Source of the DNA: Streptococcus minor DSM 17118
GTDB taxonomy: Bacteria > Bacillota > Bacilli > Lactobacillales > Streptococcaceae
Length of the DNA stretch: 64,000 nucleotides
Direction of reading: 5' to 3'
Assembly (NCBI RefSeq): GCF_000377005.1
Contig: NZ_AQYB01000033.1
Coordinates: 496,001 to 560,000, forward strand
A program made the position numbers and the translations under genes. Of the stretch, positions 25,152 through 34,714 are shown in pieces (positions within the stretch are counted from its first letter, which is position 1; the number at the start of each line of letters is the position of its first letter). Below the pieces are notes generated by a model. It searched no databases and was not told the DNA's origin. It saw only the letters and a program-made list of their open reading frames with translations.

Positions 25152-26249
25152 TTATGATTTATTTTCTGCTTCAAACTTCTTCATGAAGTCAATGAGATCT
25201 AGGACTCCCTGAATCGGGAAGGCATTGTAGAGACTAGCCCGCATGCCACCTACTGAGCGGTGACCTTTGATATTTTTAAAACCAATCTCATCTGCTTCTT
25301 TAACAAACTTAGCATCCAAATCCTTACTTGGTGTAACAAAGGGAATGTTGCAAACAGAGCGATCTTTAGCAAATTTTACAGGACTAGTATAAAAATTAGA
25401 TTGTTCAATAAAATCATAGAGCAGACCTGATTTTTCACGTTCCATTGCTGCCATCTTGTCTACACCACCAATATCATTTTTAACCCAGTCAAAGACAAGT
25501 TTTGAAATATAAATATTGTATGCTGGAGGAGTATTGTAGAGGGAATCATTATCAGCATGGATACGGTAATCCAACATAGCAGATAATTGAGGCTGATCAT
25601 TGAGAAAGTCCTCACGGATAATCACAACAGTCACACCCGCTGGTCCGATATTTTTCTGCGCACCAGCATAGATAAGAGCAAAATCTTCTACATTATAACG
25701 AGCTGCCAAGATATTTGAAGACATATCTGCTACGATTGGCACGCCATTAGTATCTGGCAAATCATAGATGGCTGTTCCTTCAATGGTATTATTTGTCGTC
25801 AGATGAACATAGGCCGCTTCTGGGTCAATGGTAGACGGGTCAAAGGAAGGAATATGGTCGTAAACTGTTTCTTCTGAAGAAGCTAGAAGAATCGGTTCAA
25901 AAGGAACCGTCTCGGACAACTTAACTGCTTCTGTATAAGCTTTTTTACCCCAGGAGCCAGCCACCAAATAATAGGCTTTTTTCCCTTGTGCCAGATTCAG
26001 TGGCACCATGGTAAATTGCAAGGAAGCTCCGCCTTGCAAAAAGAGAACCTTGTAATTCTCTGGAATGGCCATCAATTCACGTAACGTTTTTTCTGCATCC
26101 TTGATGATCTTGTCAAATTCTGGAGAGCGATGGGACATTTCCAGCACGGACATGCCAGAACCTTGGTAATCCAGCATTTCATCACGAGCTGTTTCTAGCA
26201 CAGCTTTAGGCAAGGTAGCAGGACCTGCTGAAAAATTATAAATTGTCAT
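25152..26249 (-). CDS. serC: Phosphoserine aminotransferase
   Basis: Second step of serine synthesis: transfers the amino group from glutamate to 3-phosphohydroxypyruvate, with PLP. The 365-residue class V enzyme starts [15 protein letters not shown] and has [18 protein letters not shown]; the PLP lysine is in [13 protein letters not shown]. The end is [17 protein letters not shown] as in the family. The ATG at 26249 has GGAGGTG about 8 nt upstream. First gene of the operon with the acetyltransferase and serA; its promoter carries a CodY-like box, so expression should drop when branched-chain amino acids are plentiful. Confidence 0.95.
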   Translation of the reverse strand: MTIYNFSAGPATLPKAVLETARDEMLDYQGSGMSVLEMSHRSPEFDKIIKDAEKTLRELMAIPENYKVLFLQGGASLQFTMVPLNLAQGKKAYYLVAGSWGKKAYTEAVKLSETVPFEPILLASSEETVYDHIPSFDPSTIDPEAAYVHLTTNNTIEGTAIYDLPDTNGVPIVADMSSNILAARYNVEDFALIYAGAQKNIGPAGVTVVIIREDFLNDQPQLSAMLDYRIHADNDSLYNTPPAYNIYISKLVFDWVKNDIGGVDKMAAMEREKSGLLYDFIEQSNFYTSPVKFAKDRSVCNIPFVTPSKDLDAKFVKEADEIGFKNIKGHRSVGGMRASLYNAFPIQGVLDLIDFMKKFEAENKS

Positions 26250-26278
26250 CAGTGACACCTCCAAAATAGTTTAAGTGA

Positions 26279-26308
26279 ATTATAGCATAATTTTCTGAAT
26301 TTTGTAAA
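26279..26308 (-). promoter_or_regulatory. serC promoter with CodY-like box
   Basis: TTTACA (26303-26308) and TATAAT (26279-26284, TGC extension) are 18 nt apart on the minus strand. The spacer is taken up by AATTTTCTGAATTTT (26289-26303), which matches the CodY consensus AATTTTCWGAAAATT at 13 of 15 positions. Confidence 0.68.
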
Positions 26309-26408
26309 GATTGAGTGTCATTAGCCGACTTATCTAGATTAAAAAACGAACGTTGACCTAATTTAAAAATTATTTACATGTTTATAGCGAACATTTCACC
26401 AAAAGAAA

Positions 26409-26432
26409 GACGGGATAAAGTCTATCACCGTC
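26409..26432 (-). terminator. Terminator of the MATE gene
   Basis: Stem GACGG-GATA / TATC-CCGTC with a small internal loop and a T-rich run on the minus strand, about 25 nt behind the MATE stop. Confidence 0.7.
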
Positions 26433-26457
26433 ATTTTTAGCATGTATAAATAGTTTA

Positions 26458-27789
26458 TTACCCATCTTTTTTCATCGAGCGGATAAAAATCAACAAACTA
26501 GGTATCAAAATAGCAACACTCCCAATCCAAGCTGCTGGATTAGCTGCTGCGACACCTGCATAACCATACAAGTGAGCACCTACGATGGCTACAAAAGCCC
26601 GCATGATCAACTCTGCAAAACCAGCCAAGGTCGGTATAAAGCCATTTCCCAGTCCTTGGATAAAGGACCTCGTCACAAAGAGAATAGATAAGATCCAATA
26701 ACAAAGACCGTTGATGATATAGTAAACAAGCGCTAAATCAAGCACCTGCTGAGAGGGCTTCATCAAAAAGAGGGTTGAAAATTGAGTATGGAAGACAATC
26801 AAAATCCCTGCAAAGAAAAGAGCCCATACAACTGTCAATACCAAGGTCTGCTTTAATCCCTCTAATAAACGACGAACTTTCCTTGCTCCATAATTCTGAG
26901 CAGTAAAAGTAGAAATAGCAAGCCCAAGATTAACCATTGGTAGCATAGCTAACTGGTCTGTTTTACTAGCGATAGACTGAGCTGCGATTGCATCTGTTCC
27001 GAGCTGGTTGAGAACAACCTGTAAAGTGATAGCTCCAATAGCAATGATACTGGCCTGAAATCCCATGGGAAAAGCAAGTTTGGCATGGACCCATAGTTCT
27101 TTTTTATCCAGATGAAGACGACTCTTGTAGAGTTTGAAATAAGGGATTTTCTGCTGACTATACAGCCCCAAATAAAGGACAGAAAAAGCCTGAGCAATGA
27201 TGGTTGCAAGCCCAGCTCCGAATACCCCCATTTTTAGATTTAAAATAAAGAAAAAATCCAGCAGAACATTGATGATACTAGCTACAATCAACGCATAAAG
27301 GGGAGTCTTGGAATCTCCTAAAGCCCTAATGGCACTGGAAAAATAATTATAAAGAACCGTAAACACCATTCCCCCAAAAATAGCAGTCAGAAACCGTTGA
27401 GAACTATCAATTAGCTCTGATGGCATCTGCATGACTTCAAGTAAGGTCCGCAAGAAAAGTAGGGAGGAGACACTCAAGACCAGACTTATCAAAAGAGAGT
27501 AAAAAAGACCATGGATAAAACTCCGCCCTATCCCTTCTGCGTCATCTGCCCCAAAACGCTGAGAAATAATGATAGAAAGCCCAGTTGTCATCCCTTGGGC
27601 AAAGCCTAGAATTAAAAAGATAATGCTCCCTGTTGCTCCAACGCTGGCAAATGCTGACTGTCCTAGAGTTTGTCCTACAATCATGGCATCTGCAAAATTA
27701 TAGGCCAGCTGAAAAAAACTTCCAATCACCAATGGAAGTGTAAACTGCAATATGACCTTAAGTGGTTTACCTTGTGTTAAATCCTGCAT
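26458..27789 (-). CDS. MATE family efflux transporter
   Basis: A 443-residue membrane protein with twelve predicted segments, two MATE repeats. Typical landmarks are LPLVIGSFFQLAYNFADAMIVGQTLG at the start of the first repeat, TGLSIIISQRFGA, and the matching stretch in the second repeat LAMLPMVNLGLAISTFTAQNYGA. Members export drugs, toxins or DNA-damage products by Na+ or H+ antiport. The substrate cannot be read from sequence. The ATG at 27789 has GGAG about 10 nt upstream. Stands alone, divergent from cutC. Confidence 0.92.
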   Translation of the reverse strand: MQDLTQGKPLKVILQFTLPLVIGSFFQLAYNFADAMIVGQTLGQSAFASVGATGSIIFLILGFAQGMTTGLSIIISQRFGADDAEGIGRSFIHGLFYSLLISLVLSVSSLLFLRTLLEVMQMPSELIDSSQRFLTAIFGGMVFTVLYNYFSSAIRALGDSKTPLYALIVASIINVLLDFFFILNLKMGVFGAGLATIIAQAFSVLYLGLYSQQKIPYFKLYKSRLHLDKKELWVHAKLAFPMGFQASIIAIGAITLQVVLNQLGTDAIAAQSIASKTDQLAMLPMVNLGLAISTFTAQNYGARKVRRLLEGLKQTLVLTVVWALFFAGILIVFHTQFSTLFLMKPSQQVLDLALVYYIINGLCYWILSILFVTRSFIQGLGNGFIPTLAGFAELIMRAFVAIVGAHLYGYAGVAAANPAAWIGSVAILIPSLLIFIRSMKKDG

Positions 27790-27934
27790 ATTTTCTGCTC
27801 TCCATTCATTCCCTGTTTATTGTATCTGTTTACAAAAACTTTCGCAACTATTTACCATAGATTAGGACATAGTTTTGACAGATTTTGCAAGTAAGATTTT
27901 CCATGATATAATAAAAGAAAAAAAGGGGTACATC

Positions 27935-28570
27935 ATGTTAATCAAAGAATTTTGTGCTGAAAATCTAACCGATCTAGCCAGTCTTACTGCTCCAGAAATT
28001 AGCCGCGTAGAACTGTGCGATAACTTAGCGGCTGGTGGCACTACGCCATCCTATGGAGTTCTCAAAGAAGCAGCCAGCTATCTACATGATAAAGGGATTA
28101 GTCTAGCTACTATGATTCGCCCACGAGGGGGCAACTTTGTGTACAACGATATTGAACTACGTGCCATGGAAGAAGATATTTTAAGGGCTGTAGAATTAGA
28201 ATCGGATAGCTTGGTTTTGGGACTTCTGACTCCAGATAACCAACTAGATACAGAAGCTATCGAACAGCTTCTACCTGCCACTCAGGGCCTCCCGCTAGTC
28301 TTTCACATGGCTTTTGACTTGATTCCAGCAGACCAACAAAAGGCAGCCATGGACCAGTTGATTGACTATGGTTTTGTTCGCATTCTCCTGCATGGATCAG
28401 CTGAGCGGCACGATATCTTTGATAATGTCAATCATATCAAAGACTTAATTGATTATGCCGCAGGTCGCATCGAAATCATGATTGGCGGTGGTGTCACGGC
28501 TGATAACTGTCAAAAACTCGCTAGTCTAACAGGTACCAATATTGTGCATGGAACGAAGATTATGAGATAA
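27935..28570 (+). CDS. cutC: CutC family protein
   Basis: A 211-residue TIM-barrel protein of the CutC family. Motifs in order: VELCDNLAAGGTTPSYG, IRPRGGNFVYND, FHMAFDLIP, RILLHGSAE and IMIGGGVTADN. Early work linked it to copper tolerance; its precise chemistry is unsettled. The ATG at 27935 with AAAAGGGG is the real start; the longer frame from 27875 runs through the promoter (TTGCAA-16-TATAAT). Closed by a terminator. Confidence 0.92.
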   Translation: MLIKEFCAENLTDLASLTAPEISRVELCDNLAAGGTTPSYGVLKEAASYLHDKGISLATMIRPRGGNFVYNDIELRAMEEDILRAVELESDSLVLGLLTPDNQLDTEAIEQLLPATQGLPLVFHMAFDLIPADQQKAAMDQLIDYGFVRILLHGSAERHDIFDNVNHIKDLIDYAAGRIEIMIGGGVTADNCQKLASLTGTNIVHGTKIMR

Positions 28571-28599
28571 AAATGATGCCCGAATAGAGCATCATTTTT
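28569..28599. terminator. Bidirectional terminator between cutC and rsmI
   Basis: Stem AAAAATGATGC / GCATCATTTTT (28569-28579, 28589-28599), loop 9 nt; overlaps the cutC stop codon. Confidence 0.9.
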
Positions 28600-28630
28600 A
28601 TGATATACTGTCACTTAACCAACTGGTTTC

Positions 28631-29497
28631 TCATCCCAGTCCGTGATAAGCATTATATAATTCTTGACGATTGAGACCGCTCTCCTTGGCTACTTTTTTG
28701 ATAGCCTGATTGGGCTTATAGCCTGCATCAAGAAGTTCTTGTACTCGATCCAACGGATTCTGATTTACATGCTCTTCAATGGAAGACTGCCCATCAAAAC
28801 CGGATACAATAATGAGGCATTCTCCCTTGAGTGGGTGGTCAGCGATATAGGCCAAAATTTCTGAAATTAGACCTCGTTGGTATTCCTCATAAAGCTTGGT
28901 CAACTCCCTCACCACTACTACCTGACGATCTCCATAAACAGGTAACATATTCTTCAGCGTATCTGCTACCCGATAAGGGGATTCATAAAAAATTTGCGTT
29001 TCTGGATAACTTTTCTTACTCTCAAAAAACTCTCTTTGCTGACCTGCCTTTCGAGGGAGAAAACCATAGAAAACATGAGGCTGAGCCGCTAACCCTGATG
29101 CAATCAAAGCTGTAATACCAGCCGAAGCTCCAGGTGTTGATACTACAGGGATACCTGACGCAATAGCAGCCTTGACCAAATCATGGCCGGGGTCAGAAAT
29201 AGATGGCAAACCTGCATCCGATACCTGAGCTAAGGACTGTCCTGAGAGTAAGAGGTCAATCAAACCAGGAATTTTTTCAAAAGCATTGTGCTCATGGAAG
29301 GAAATCTGCTTCGTATCAATGTTAAAGTGCTTCAACAACAAACCTGTATTGCGCGTATCTTCCGCACAGATAGCATCTACTGACTTCAGAATATCTATCG
29401 CGCGAAAAGTCATATCTTGTAAATTGCCTATGGGAGTTGCAACTAAGTAAAGGGTACCTGTCTTTATCTCTCCCTTAAATGATTTTTGTACGTGCAT
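28631..29497 (-). CDS. rsmI: 16S rRNA (cytidine1402-2'-O)-methyltransferase
   Basis: Methylates the 2'-OH of C1402 in the decoding centre, together with RsmH. The 288-residue tetrapyrrole-methylase-fold protein starts TGTLYLVATPIGNLQDMTFRAIDILKSVDAICAEDTRNT and has VSDAGLPSISDPG, STPGASAGITALIASGLA and YESPYRVADTL, all family hallmarks. Starts 1 nt after the yabA stop, so translation is coupled. Last gene of tmk-holB-yabA-rsmI, as in other streptococci. Confidence 0.96.
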   Translation of the reverse strand: MHVQKSFKGEIKTGTLYLVATPIGNLQDMTFRAIDILKSVDAICAEDTRNTGLLLKHFNIDTKQISFHEHNAFEKIPGLIDLLLSGQSLAQVSDAGLPSISDPGHDLVKAAIASGIPVVSTPGASAGITALIASGLAAQPHVFYGFLPRKAGQQREFFESKKSYPETQIFYESPYRVADTLKNMLPVYGDRQVVVVRELTKLYEEYQRGLISEILAYIADHPLKGECLIIVSGFDGQSSIEEHVNQNPLDRVQELLDAGYKPNQAIKKVAKESGLNRQELYNAYHGLG

Positions 29498-29498
29498 T

Positions 29499-29816
29499 CT
29501 AATCTCGATTCAATAATTCTAGGCAAAACATGCAGGGTTCGTCATTATCACGACGCTGACCATAGGAAAAAGTACAGATATGAAAACCATCTTCATAAAT
29601 ATTTTCCAGATTTTCCTTACCATAGTTGGATGTTTTAGCATCCTCTTTTTCCTCTCGCGATAAACGATCTCGTAATTTCGAATTTTCAAGACGCAGAGCC
29701 GTATTTTCATCAATAACCCCTTGTAAATGCTTCTTGATAGCATCCACTTCTGCCAAAGTCATCAACAAATTTTGCGAGAAGCCATCTAGTGCATCAAAAA
29801 TTTCTCTCTTATCCAT
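29499..29816 (-). CDS. yabA: DNA replication initiation control protein YabA
   Basis: A 105-residue regulator that binds DnaA and the sliding clamp DnaN and limits new rounds of replication. The N-terminal half is a coiled-coil (residues 20-60), and the C-terminal half has a zinc site with residues in [10 protein letters not shown] and [10 protein letters not shown] (His, Cys, Cys, Cys). Sits between holB and rsmI with 10 nt and 1 nt gaps. Weak Shine-Dalgarno (AAAAGAG) suggests coupled translation. Confidence 0.95.
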   Translation of the reverse strand: MDKREIFDALDGFSQNLLMTLAEVDAIKKHLQGVIDENTALRLENSKLRDRLSREEKEDAKTSNYGKENLENIYEDGFHICTFSYGQRRDNDEPCMFCLELLNRD

Positions 29817-29826
29817 CTCTTTTATC

Positions 29827-30717
29827 TCATTTCTCTTTTAAAATCATGTACTCAAGAGCATTTTGCAAACTGACATTGCTTTGCCACATCTGCCTCACCT
29901 CTAACAAATCTTCCAATCTCTGCAAGGCTTTTGGCTCTTCTTTTTTTGCGGCCAAAAGAAGTGTCAGCAAGTCCAACAAACGTTCCTGTTCTGCTTTCTC
30001 AGTGGTTAAGTTGACCAACTGGGGCACCATCAGGTAGGCCCGTTCTGTTTCTACCAAGAGAGCTGCCAGAAACTTGGGACCCAAGGTCAATAATTCTTGA
30101 AAAGACTTAGTTTTTAGGAGCTCCACTGCTGCCTCTTTGCTCGATACCAAGTCAACCAAAATCTGGGCATGAGACTTGAGGATACCTTCTTTCTCCAGTT
30201 GCCGACTTAGCACCTCCCTATTCTTTGGAAAATGCACTATCTGAGTCCGACTTTTGATAGTAGATAACATAGCCTCCTCGTGATTGGTAAGAAGAAATAC
30301 TGTTACATCTGACTGCGGTTCCTCAATAACTTTAAGTAGTGAATTGGCAGCATTGACATGCATTTTTTCTGCATCGCAAATAATAAAGACCTGCTTAGAG
30401 GATTCAAAGCCTGATTGGGAAAAATCCCTGACTAGCTCACGCACCGTTTCTATCTTAATCAGGTTACCTCTGGGACGAATGATGGATACATCAGAAAATT
30501 CTTCCTGAGCAATCAGACGGCAATTTCGGCAAATGCCGCAAGGTAAACCAGCTTGCTCATTCTCACAAAAACGGGCCTGACTGAGAAAGATAGCCATATC
30601 AAAACTAGCAGCATCACCTGAAAACAGATAGGCATGTGCCAACTTATTCTGGGCTAAGATTTTCTTAAATCGACTAAAAACAGTCGGTTGTAATTCTTGT
30701 AGTACTTGATAATTCAT
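29827..30717 (-). CDS. holB: DNA polymerase III subunit delta'
   Basis: A clamp-loader subunit (delta prime), 296 residues. The AAA+ fold has a degenerate P-loop in [14 protein letters not shown], so it does not bind ATP itself. The zinc module is [16 protein letters not shown], sensor 1 is around [15 protein letters not shown], and the conserved SRTQ follows. No good Shine-Dalgarno before the ATG, which lies 6 nt behind the tmk stop, so it depends on coupling. Confidence 0.95.
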   Translation of the reverse strand: MNYQVLQELQPTVFSRFKKILAQNKLAHAYLFSGDAASFDMAIFLSQARFCENEQAGLPCGICRNCRLIAQEEFSDVSIIRPRGNLIKIETVRELVRDFSQSGFESSKQVFIICDAEKMHVNAANSLLKVIEEPQSDVTVFLLTNHEEAMLSTIKSRTQIVHFPKNREVLSRQLEKEGILKSHAQILVDLVSSKEAAVELLKTKSFQELLTLGPKFLAALLVETERAYLMVPQLVNLTTEKAEQERLLDLLTLLLAAKKEEPKALQRLEDLLEVRQMWQSNVSLQNALEYMILKEK

Positions 30718-30723
30718 CTTTTC

Positions 30724-31359
30724 TTAGTTCTTAAAAAATCGCTCAGTAATGATAGCTAAAGCATCTGCGATGACAAGTTCCAATTCTTGGCTAGCATCTA
30801 CCTTGACAATACGATCAGGATACCGATCCAACATGGAGAGGTAGCCCTGACGAACGCGCTCATGCATGTCAACCGTCTCCATATCAAGGCGGTCCACATC
30901 ATGGTGACGATTTTTTGCAATACGAGCCAAGCCCTCTTCAACTTCGATATCAAAGTAAAGAGTCAAATCAGGCACCAAGCCGTCAGTCGCGTAAGTATTG
31001 AGCCAGTTGATATCTTCCACATTAAGACCACGACCAAATCCTTGATAGGCAACAGAAGAGTCGATGAAGCGGTCTACTAATAACAACTTTCCATCTTCCA
31101 AGGCTGGCAAAATCCTCTCTTTCAGATGCTGACGACGTGCTGCTATGTAAAGGAGCAACTCTGTCTTATCGTCCATGGTTGTATTTTCAGGATTCAATAT
31201 AAGGGAGCGAATACTCTCTGCAATAGCTACTCCACCAGGCTCCCGTGTCGTCTCCAAATCCATTCCAAATGTAGCCAACTTAGGCAATAGCCCCTGCAAA
31301 ACCGATGTTTTTCCAGCTCCGTCTGGTCCTTCAAAACTGATAAAGAGTCCCTTTTTCAT
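30724..31359 (-). CDS. tmk: Thymidylate kinase
   Basis: Phosphorylates dTMP to dTDP for DNA synthesis. The 211-residue protein has the P-loop [12 protein letters not shown], the DR motif [13 protein letters not shown], and the dTMP-binding TREPGG, all with normal spacing. The ATG at 31359 has GAGGA 6 nt upstream and gives the expected N-terminus MKKGLF; the ATG 12 nt earlier has no site. First gene of the replication cluster that continues through holB, yabA and rsmI. Confidence 0.96.
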   Translation of the reverse strand: MKKGLFISFEGPDGAGKTSVLQGLLPKLATFGMDLETTREPGGVAIAESIRSLILNPENTTMDDKTELLLYIAARRQHLKERILPALEDGKLLLVDRFIDSSVAYQGFGRGLNVEDINWLNTYATDGLVPDLTLYFDIEVEEGLARIAKNRHHDVDRLDMETVDMHERVRQGYLSMLDRYPDRIVKVDASQELELVIADALAIITERFFKN

Positions 31360-31483
31360 GTCATTCCTCATTTCTCATACTTCCCTTCATTTTACCAAAA
31401 ACTGGGTAAAAAAGCACCCTTTATTTTATTTTCTCTTCTGACTGTGTTAGAATGTTTAAGAGAAATTTTCAAGGAGAGAATTG

Positions 31484-32344
31484 ATGCGCTTAAAGAATAT
31501 TCTTATGATTATCATAGGAGCTGGTTTATTTTCATTTGGACTGAATTATTTGGTTATGCCTAATGGACTCTATGAAGGTGGGGCAACTGGTCTGACCCTC
31601 ATTCTCTATTACCTATTTAAAATTCAGCCCTGGGTGATGAATATCATTATCAACATTCCGCTGTTTATCTTGGGATGGAAGATTTTAGGAAAACGCATGC
31701 TGCATCTCAGCCTTTTGGGGACTTTTGCAGTGACTTTCTGGCTGGCCATTTTTGAAAGAGTACCCTTGGTGATTGACCTAGACCATGACCTGATGATTGT
31801 ATCCATGTTTGCGGGTATCCTATCTGGAATGGGCCTAGGCATCATCTTCAAAGCTGGAGGTACAACAGGTGGGAGTGATATTGTCGCTCGTATTGGACAC
31901 CAGTACACTCACTATAGTATCGGTCAAATCATTTTGGCTATTGACATCCTAGTCTTGGTACTGACAGCTATCGTTTCCCAAGACTTGCGGGTTGTACTCT
32001 ACACTATGCTGCAGGTAACTGTTGCTTCACGGGTCATTGATATCATCAGTGATGGTGGATATGGTAGTAAAGGACTGATGATTATTAGCCAAAAATCTGA
32101 AGAAATTGCTACAGCTATTGATAGTCAAATCGAGCGTGGTGTCACACTTATCAAGGCCCAAGGCTTTTATACTAGAGCTGATGTCAATATGATCTATTCA
32201 GTAATCTATAAAAGTCAACTCCAAGAAACCAAGGACCTGATCCACCGTATCGACCCCCACGCTTTCATTACAATCACCGATGCCCATGAGGTTCTCGGTG
32301 AAGGTTTTACTCTAGACAAAAATAAACAACCTATTGAGAACTAA
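31484..32344 (+). CDS. YitT family membrane protein
   Basis: A 286-residue YitT/DUF161 membrane protein. Five or six transmembrane segments (residues 1-190) contain the typical NYLVMPNGLYEGGATGLTLILYYL and KAGGTTGGSDIVARIG loops. A soluble C-terminal DUF2179 domain follows (about residues 205-285, GVTLIKAQGFYTRADVNMIYSVI). Function not established. The ATG at 31484 has an AGGAGAG 6 nt upstream; a TTG three bases before is out of range. An extended -10 TGTTAGAAT serves as promoter. Confidence 0.9.
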   Translation: MRLKNILMIIIGAGLFSFGLNYLVMPNGLYEGGATGLTLILYYLFKIQPWVMNIIINIPLFILGWKILGKRMLHLSLLGTFAVTFWLAIFERVPLVIDLDHDLMIVSMFAGILSGMGLGIIFKAGGTTGGSDIVARIGHQYTHYSIGQIILAIDILVLVLTAIVSQDLRVVLYTMLQVTVASRVIDIISDGGYGSKGLMIISQKSEEIATAIDSQIERGVTLIKAQGFYTRADVNMIYSVIYKSQLQETKDLIHRIDPHAFITITDAHEVLGEGFTLDKNKQPIEN

Positions 32345-32372
32345 AAAGACTTGGATAATATCCAAGTCTTTT
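32344..32372. terminator. Bidirectional terminator after the YitT gene
   Basis: Perfect 12-bp stem AAAAGACTTGGA / TCCAAGTCTTTT with a TAATA loop; serves the plus-strand YitT gene and the minus-strand CBS gene ending at 32371. Confidence 0.92.
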
Positions 32373-33027
32373 AAATTTTCTTAGCCACTGTTGGGAGAAT
32401 ACTTTCTACCTCAATACCTGCTACTTCTAACTTTTCTTGTAAATCTTCCATATTTACCTGTCCATCAATTTGAACTTCAATGATTGCAAAACCAGGCTCA
32501 GCTTCAATTTGTACCGTATGTGCTACATTACAGCCTTGATTAGTGATAATCTGGAGAACCTTACTGAGGATACCCACCTCGTCCTTAACTAAGCAACGAA
32601 CGCGGACTCCATTTTCCCCATACCCTGAAATATGGAGGAAAGCCTTAAAAACATCACGATCTGTGATAACACCAAATAGCTGCCCAAAATCTATTACAGG
32701 TAAAATCCCAACCTTATTTTTGAACATGAGATAAACCGCATCTTCAAGACTGGCAAACTGAGAAACTGTGATGACATCGCGAATCATAACATCCTTTACC
32801 TTGGTCTTATTGAGCAAATAATTCATTTCATAAATCGACAAACTGGTCGCCTTTGAAGGACTAGCCTCTGCTATCGTTCCTTCTGTCACCAATCCCACTA
32901 ACTTATCATTTTCAATGACTGGCAAACGATGCAAGTCCTGCTCTCGCATGATATCCGCCGCATGAGCTATCGTCGTATCTGGTGAAATATACACAACCTT
33001 GCGGGTCATAAAATCTTTAACTGCCAT
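32371..33027 (-). CDS. CBS-ACT domain protein (AcuB-like)
   Basis: A 218-residue cytoplasmic protein: two CBS domains (residues 5-60, DFMTRKVVYISPDTTIAHAADIM...HRLPVIENDKLVG and 75-130, VKDVMIRDVITVSQFASLEDAVYLM...GILPVID) and then an ACT domain (about 140-215). CBS pairs bind adenine nucleotides, ACT binds amino acids, so it is likely a sensor; its target is unknown. The ATG at 33027 has GGAGG. Same strand and just before the liv operon, as in pneumococci, but separated by 210 nt and the livF terminator. Confidence 0.9.
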   Translation of the reverse strand: MAVKDFMTRKVVYISPDTTIAHAADIMREQDLHRLPVIENDKLVGLVTEGTIAEASPSKATSLSIYEMNYLLNKTKVKDVMIRDVITVSQFASLEDAVYLMFKNKVGILPVIDFGQLFGVITDRDVFKAFLHISGYGENGVRVRCLVKDEVGILSKVLQIITNQGCNVAHTVQIEAEPGFAIIEVQIDGQVNMEDLQEKLEVAGIEVESILPTVAKKI

Positions 33028-33193
33028 CCATCTGCCTCCTATATTTAATACTATTATTATAACATATTTATCTGAAAATGCTTCCAAAAAAAGAATGAAA
33101 GCATGTAAAAGTTTTTTAATCTTCTTTATAAAGCAAAACGCTTAAACATATCCCACCATTTTTGATTTCGACTAGCTACAGAAGAGATAAAGA

Positions 33194-33213
33194 AAACTGC
33201 CTTGTGGCAGTTT
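33194..33213 (-). terminator. Terminator of the liv operon
   Basis: Stem AAACTGCC / GGCAGTTT with TTGT loop, then TCTTT on the minus strand, 23 nt behind livF. Confidence 0.82.
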
Positions 33214-33236
33214 CTAATTCATCAATAAGTTTTTAA

Positions 33237-33950
33237 TTATCCACCTAGGTAAGCTTTTCTGACTTCATCAGATTCAAGGAGCTCTTGCCCTGTACCTGAG
33301 AGAACGATTTTTCCTGTTTCAAGGACGTAGCCACGGTCTGCGATAGAGAGAGCTTTCTTGGCATTTTGCTCAATCAAGAGCACGGTTGTACCTTGCTTTT
33401 GGATATCTTGAATGATGTCAAAAATTTCCTGAATAAAAATTGGAGCCAAGCCCATAGAGGGCTCATCCAAGAGTAAGAGTTTTGGCTTACTCATCAACGC
33501 ACGACCCATAGCCAACATCTGCTGCTCACCACCTGAAAGCGTTGCAGCATCCTGATTCTTGCGCTCTTCTAGACGTGGGAATCGTTCAAACACCCGTTTA
33601 AGGTTTTTTTGATTCTCATCGCGATTCCTGTGAAGAAAGGCTCCCATTTCCAAGTTTTCCATCACAGTCAGACCTGAAAAGACATGACGCCCTTCCGGTA
33701 CTTGAGATAATCCACTAGCCACAATCTTTCGAGCAGGGGCTTTTTGAATTTCTTGACCAAGAAACTCTATTTTACCACCACTTGGGCGGACCAAGCCAGA
33801 AATAGTTCGAAGAATAGATGTCTTTCCAGCACCATTGGCCCCGATAAGGGAAACAACTTCTCCTTCATTGACCTCAAAAGAAACATTTTTCACAGCTTGG
33901 ATGATGCCATAATGAACGGACAAATCATCCACTTTTAACATACTTGTCAT
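33237..33950 (-). CDS. livF: Branched-chain amino acid ABC transporter, ATPase LivF
   Basis: One of two ATPases of the leucine/isoleucine/valine importer. The 237-residue protein has Walker A GANGAGKTS, signature LSGGEQQMLAMGRAL, Walker B LLLLDEPSMGLAP and switch His replaced by LLIEQNAKK, which is the LivF hallmark. It starts in the TAATG overlap with livG and ends the operon livJHMGF. Confidence 0.95.
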   Translation of the reverse strand: MTSMLKVDDLSVHYGIIQAVKNVSFEVNEGEVVSLIGANGAGKTSILRTISGLVRPSGGKIEFLGQEIQKAPARKIVASGLSQVPEGRHVFSGLTVMENLEMGAFLHRNRDENQKNLKRVFERFPRLEERKNQDAATLSGGEQQMLAMGRALMSKPKLLLLDEPSMGLAPIFIQEIFDIIQDIQKQGTTVLLIEQNAKKALSIADRGYVLETGKIVLSGTGQELLESDEVRKAYLGG

Positions 33951-34714
33951 TAGGCTTCACCTCCAAGATAGGCTTCAATGACCCGTTTATTATTTTTTAT
34001 CTCTTCTGGAGTACCATGGGCAATCAAGCGACCATACTCTAAGACATAGATTCGTTCAGTGACATCCATGACCAAACTCATATCATGTTCAATCAACATG
34101 ATGGTAATGTTAAATTGTTGCTTAATTTGGCGAATCAACTGAGTCAACTCAGCTGTTTCTTGAGGATTCATGCCCGCTGCTGGTTCATCTAAGAAGAGAA
34201 TTTTAGGTTCAGTGGCTAAAGCCCGAACGATTTCCAAACGGCGTTGTTGGCCATAAGGAAGATTCTTAGCGAGGGTGTCTGCATCCTTTTCTAGATTGAA
34301 AATAGCCAACAACTCCAAAGCTTTAGCTTTTAAGTCAGCTTCACTCTGATAAAATGTTGGTAGTCGGAAAAAAGATGCAAAGAGATGGTTTTTGTGCCAA
34401 TTGGCAAATCCTACTAGTACATTTTCCAACACTGTCATATCCTTAAATAGACGGATATTTTGGAAAGTACGAGACAGTCCAAGCGAGGCAATCTTGTAAG
34501 GTGCCTTGCCATTGAGAAGATTACTATCCAGAGTGACAGTCCCTTCACTAGGCTCATAAACACCCGTCAAAAGATTGAAAAGGGTTGTCTTACCTGCACC
34601 ATTTGGTCCAATCAAGCCGACCAACTCTCCTTCATGGAGTTCCATTGTGACATCACCAACAGCAGTCAAACCACCAAAGTGTTTGGTCAATTTTTTTACT
34701 TCAAGAAGTGCCAT
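33950..34714 (-). CDS. livG: Branched-chain amino acid ABC transporter, ATPase LivG
   Basis: The second ATPase of the importer, 254 residues. Walker A GPNGAGKTT, LSRTFQNIRLFKDMTVLENV after the Q-loop, signature YGQQRRLEIVRAL (LivG form), Walker B ILFLDEPAAGMNPQE, switch MLIEHDMSLVMD, and a C-terminal LAHGTPEEI block. Overlaps livM by one base (TAATG), so translation is coupled. Confidence 0.95.
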   Translation of the reverse strand: MALLEVKKLTKHFGGLTAVGDVTMELHEGELVGLIGPNGAGKTTLFNLLTGVYEPSEGTVTLDSNLLNGKAPYKIASLGLSRTFQNIRLFKDMTVLENVLVGFANWHKNHLFASFFRLPTFYQSEADLKAKALELLAIFNLEKDADTLAKNLPYGQQRRLEIVRALATEPKILFLDEPAAGMNPQETAELTQLIRQIKQQFNITIMLIEHDMSLVMDVTERIYVLEYGRLIAHGTPEEIKNNKRVIEAYLGGEA

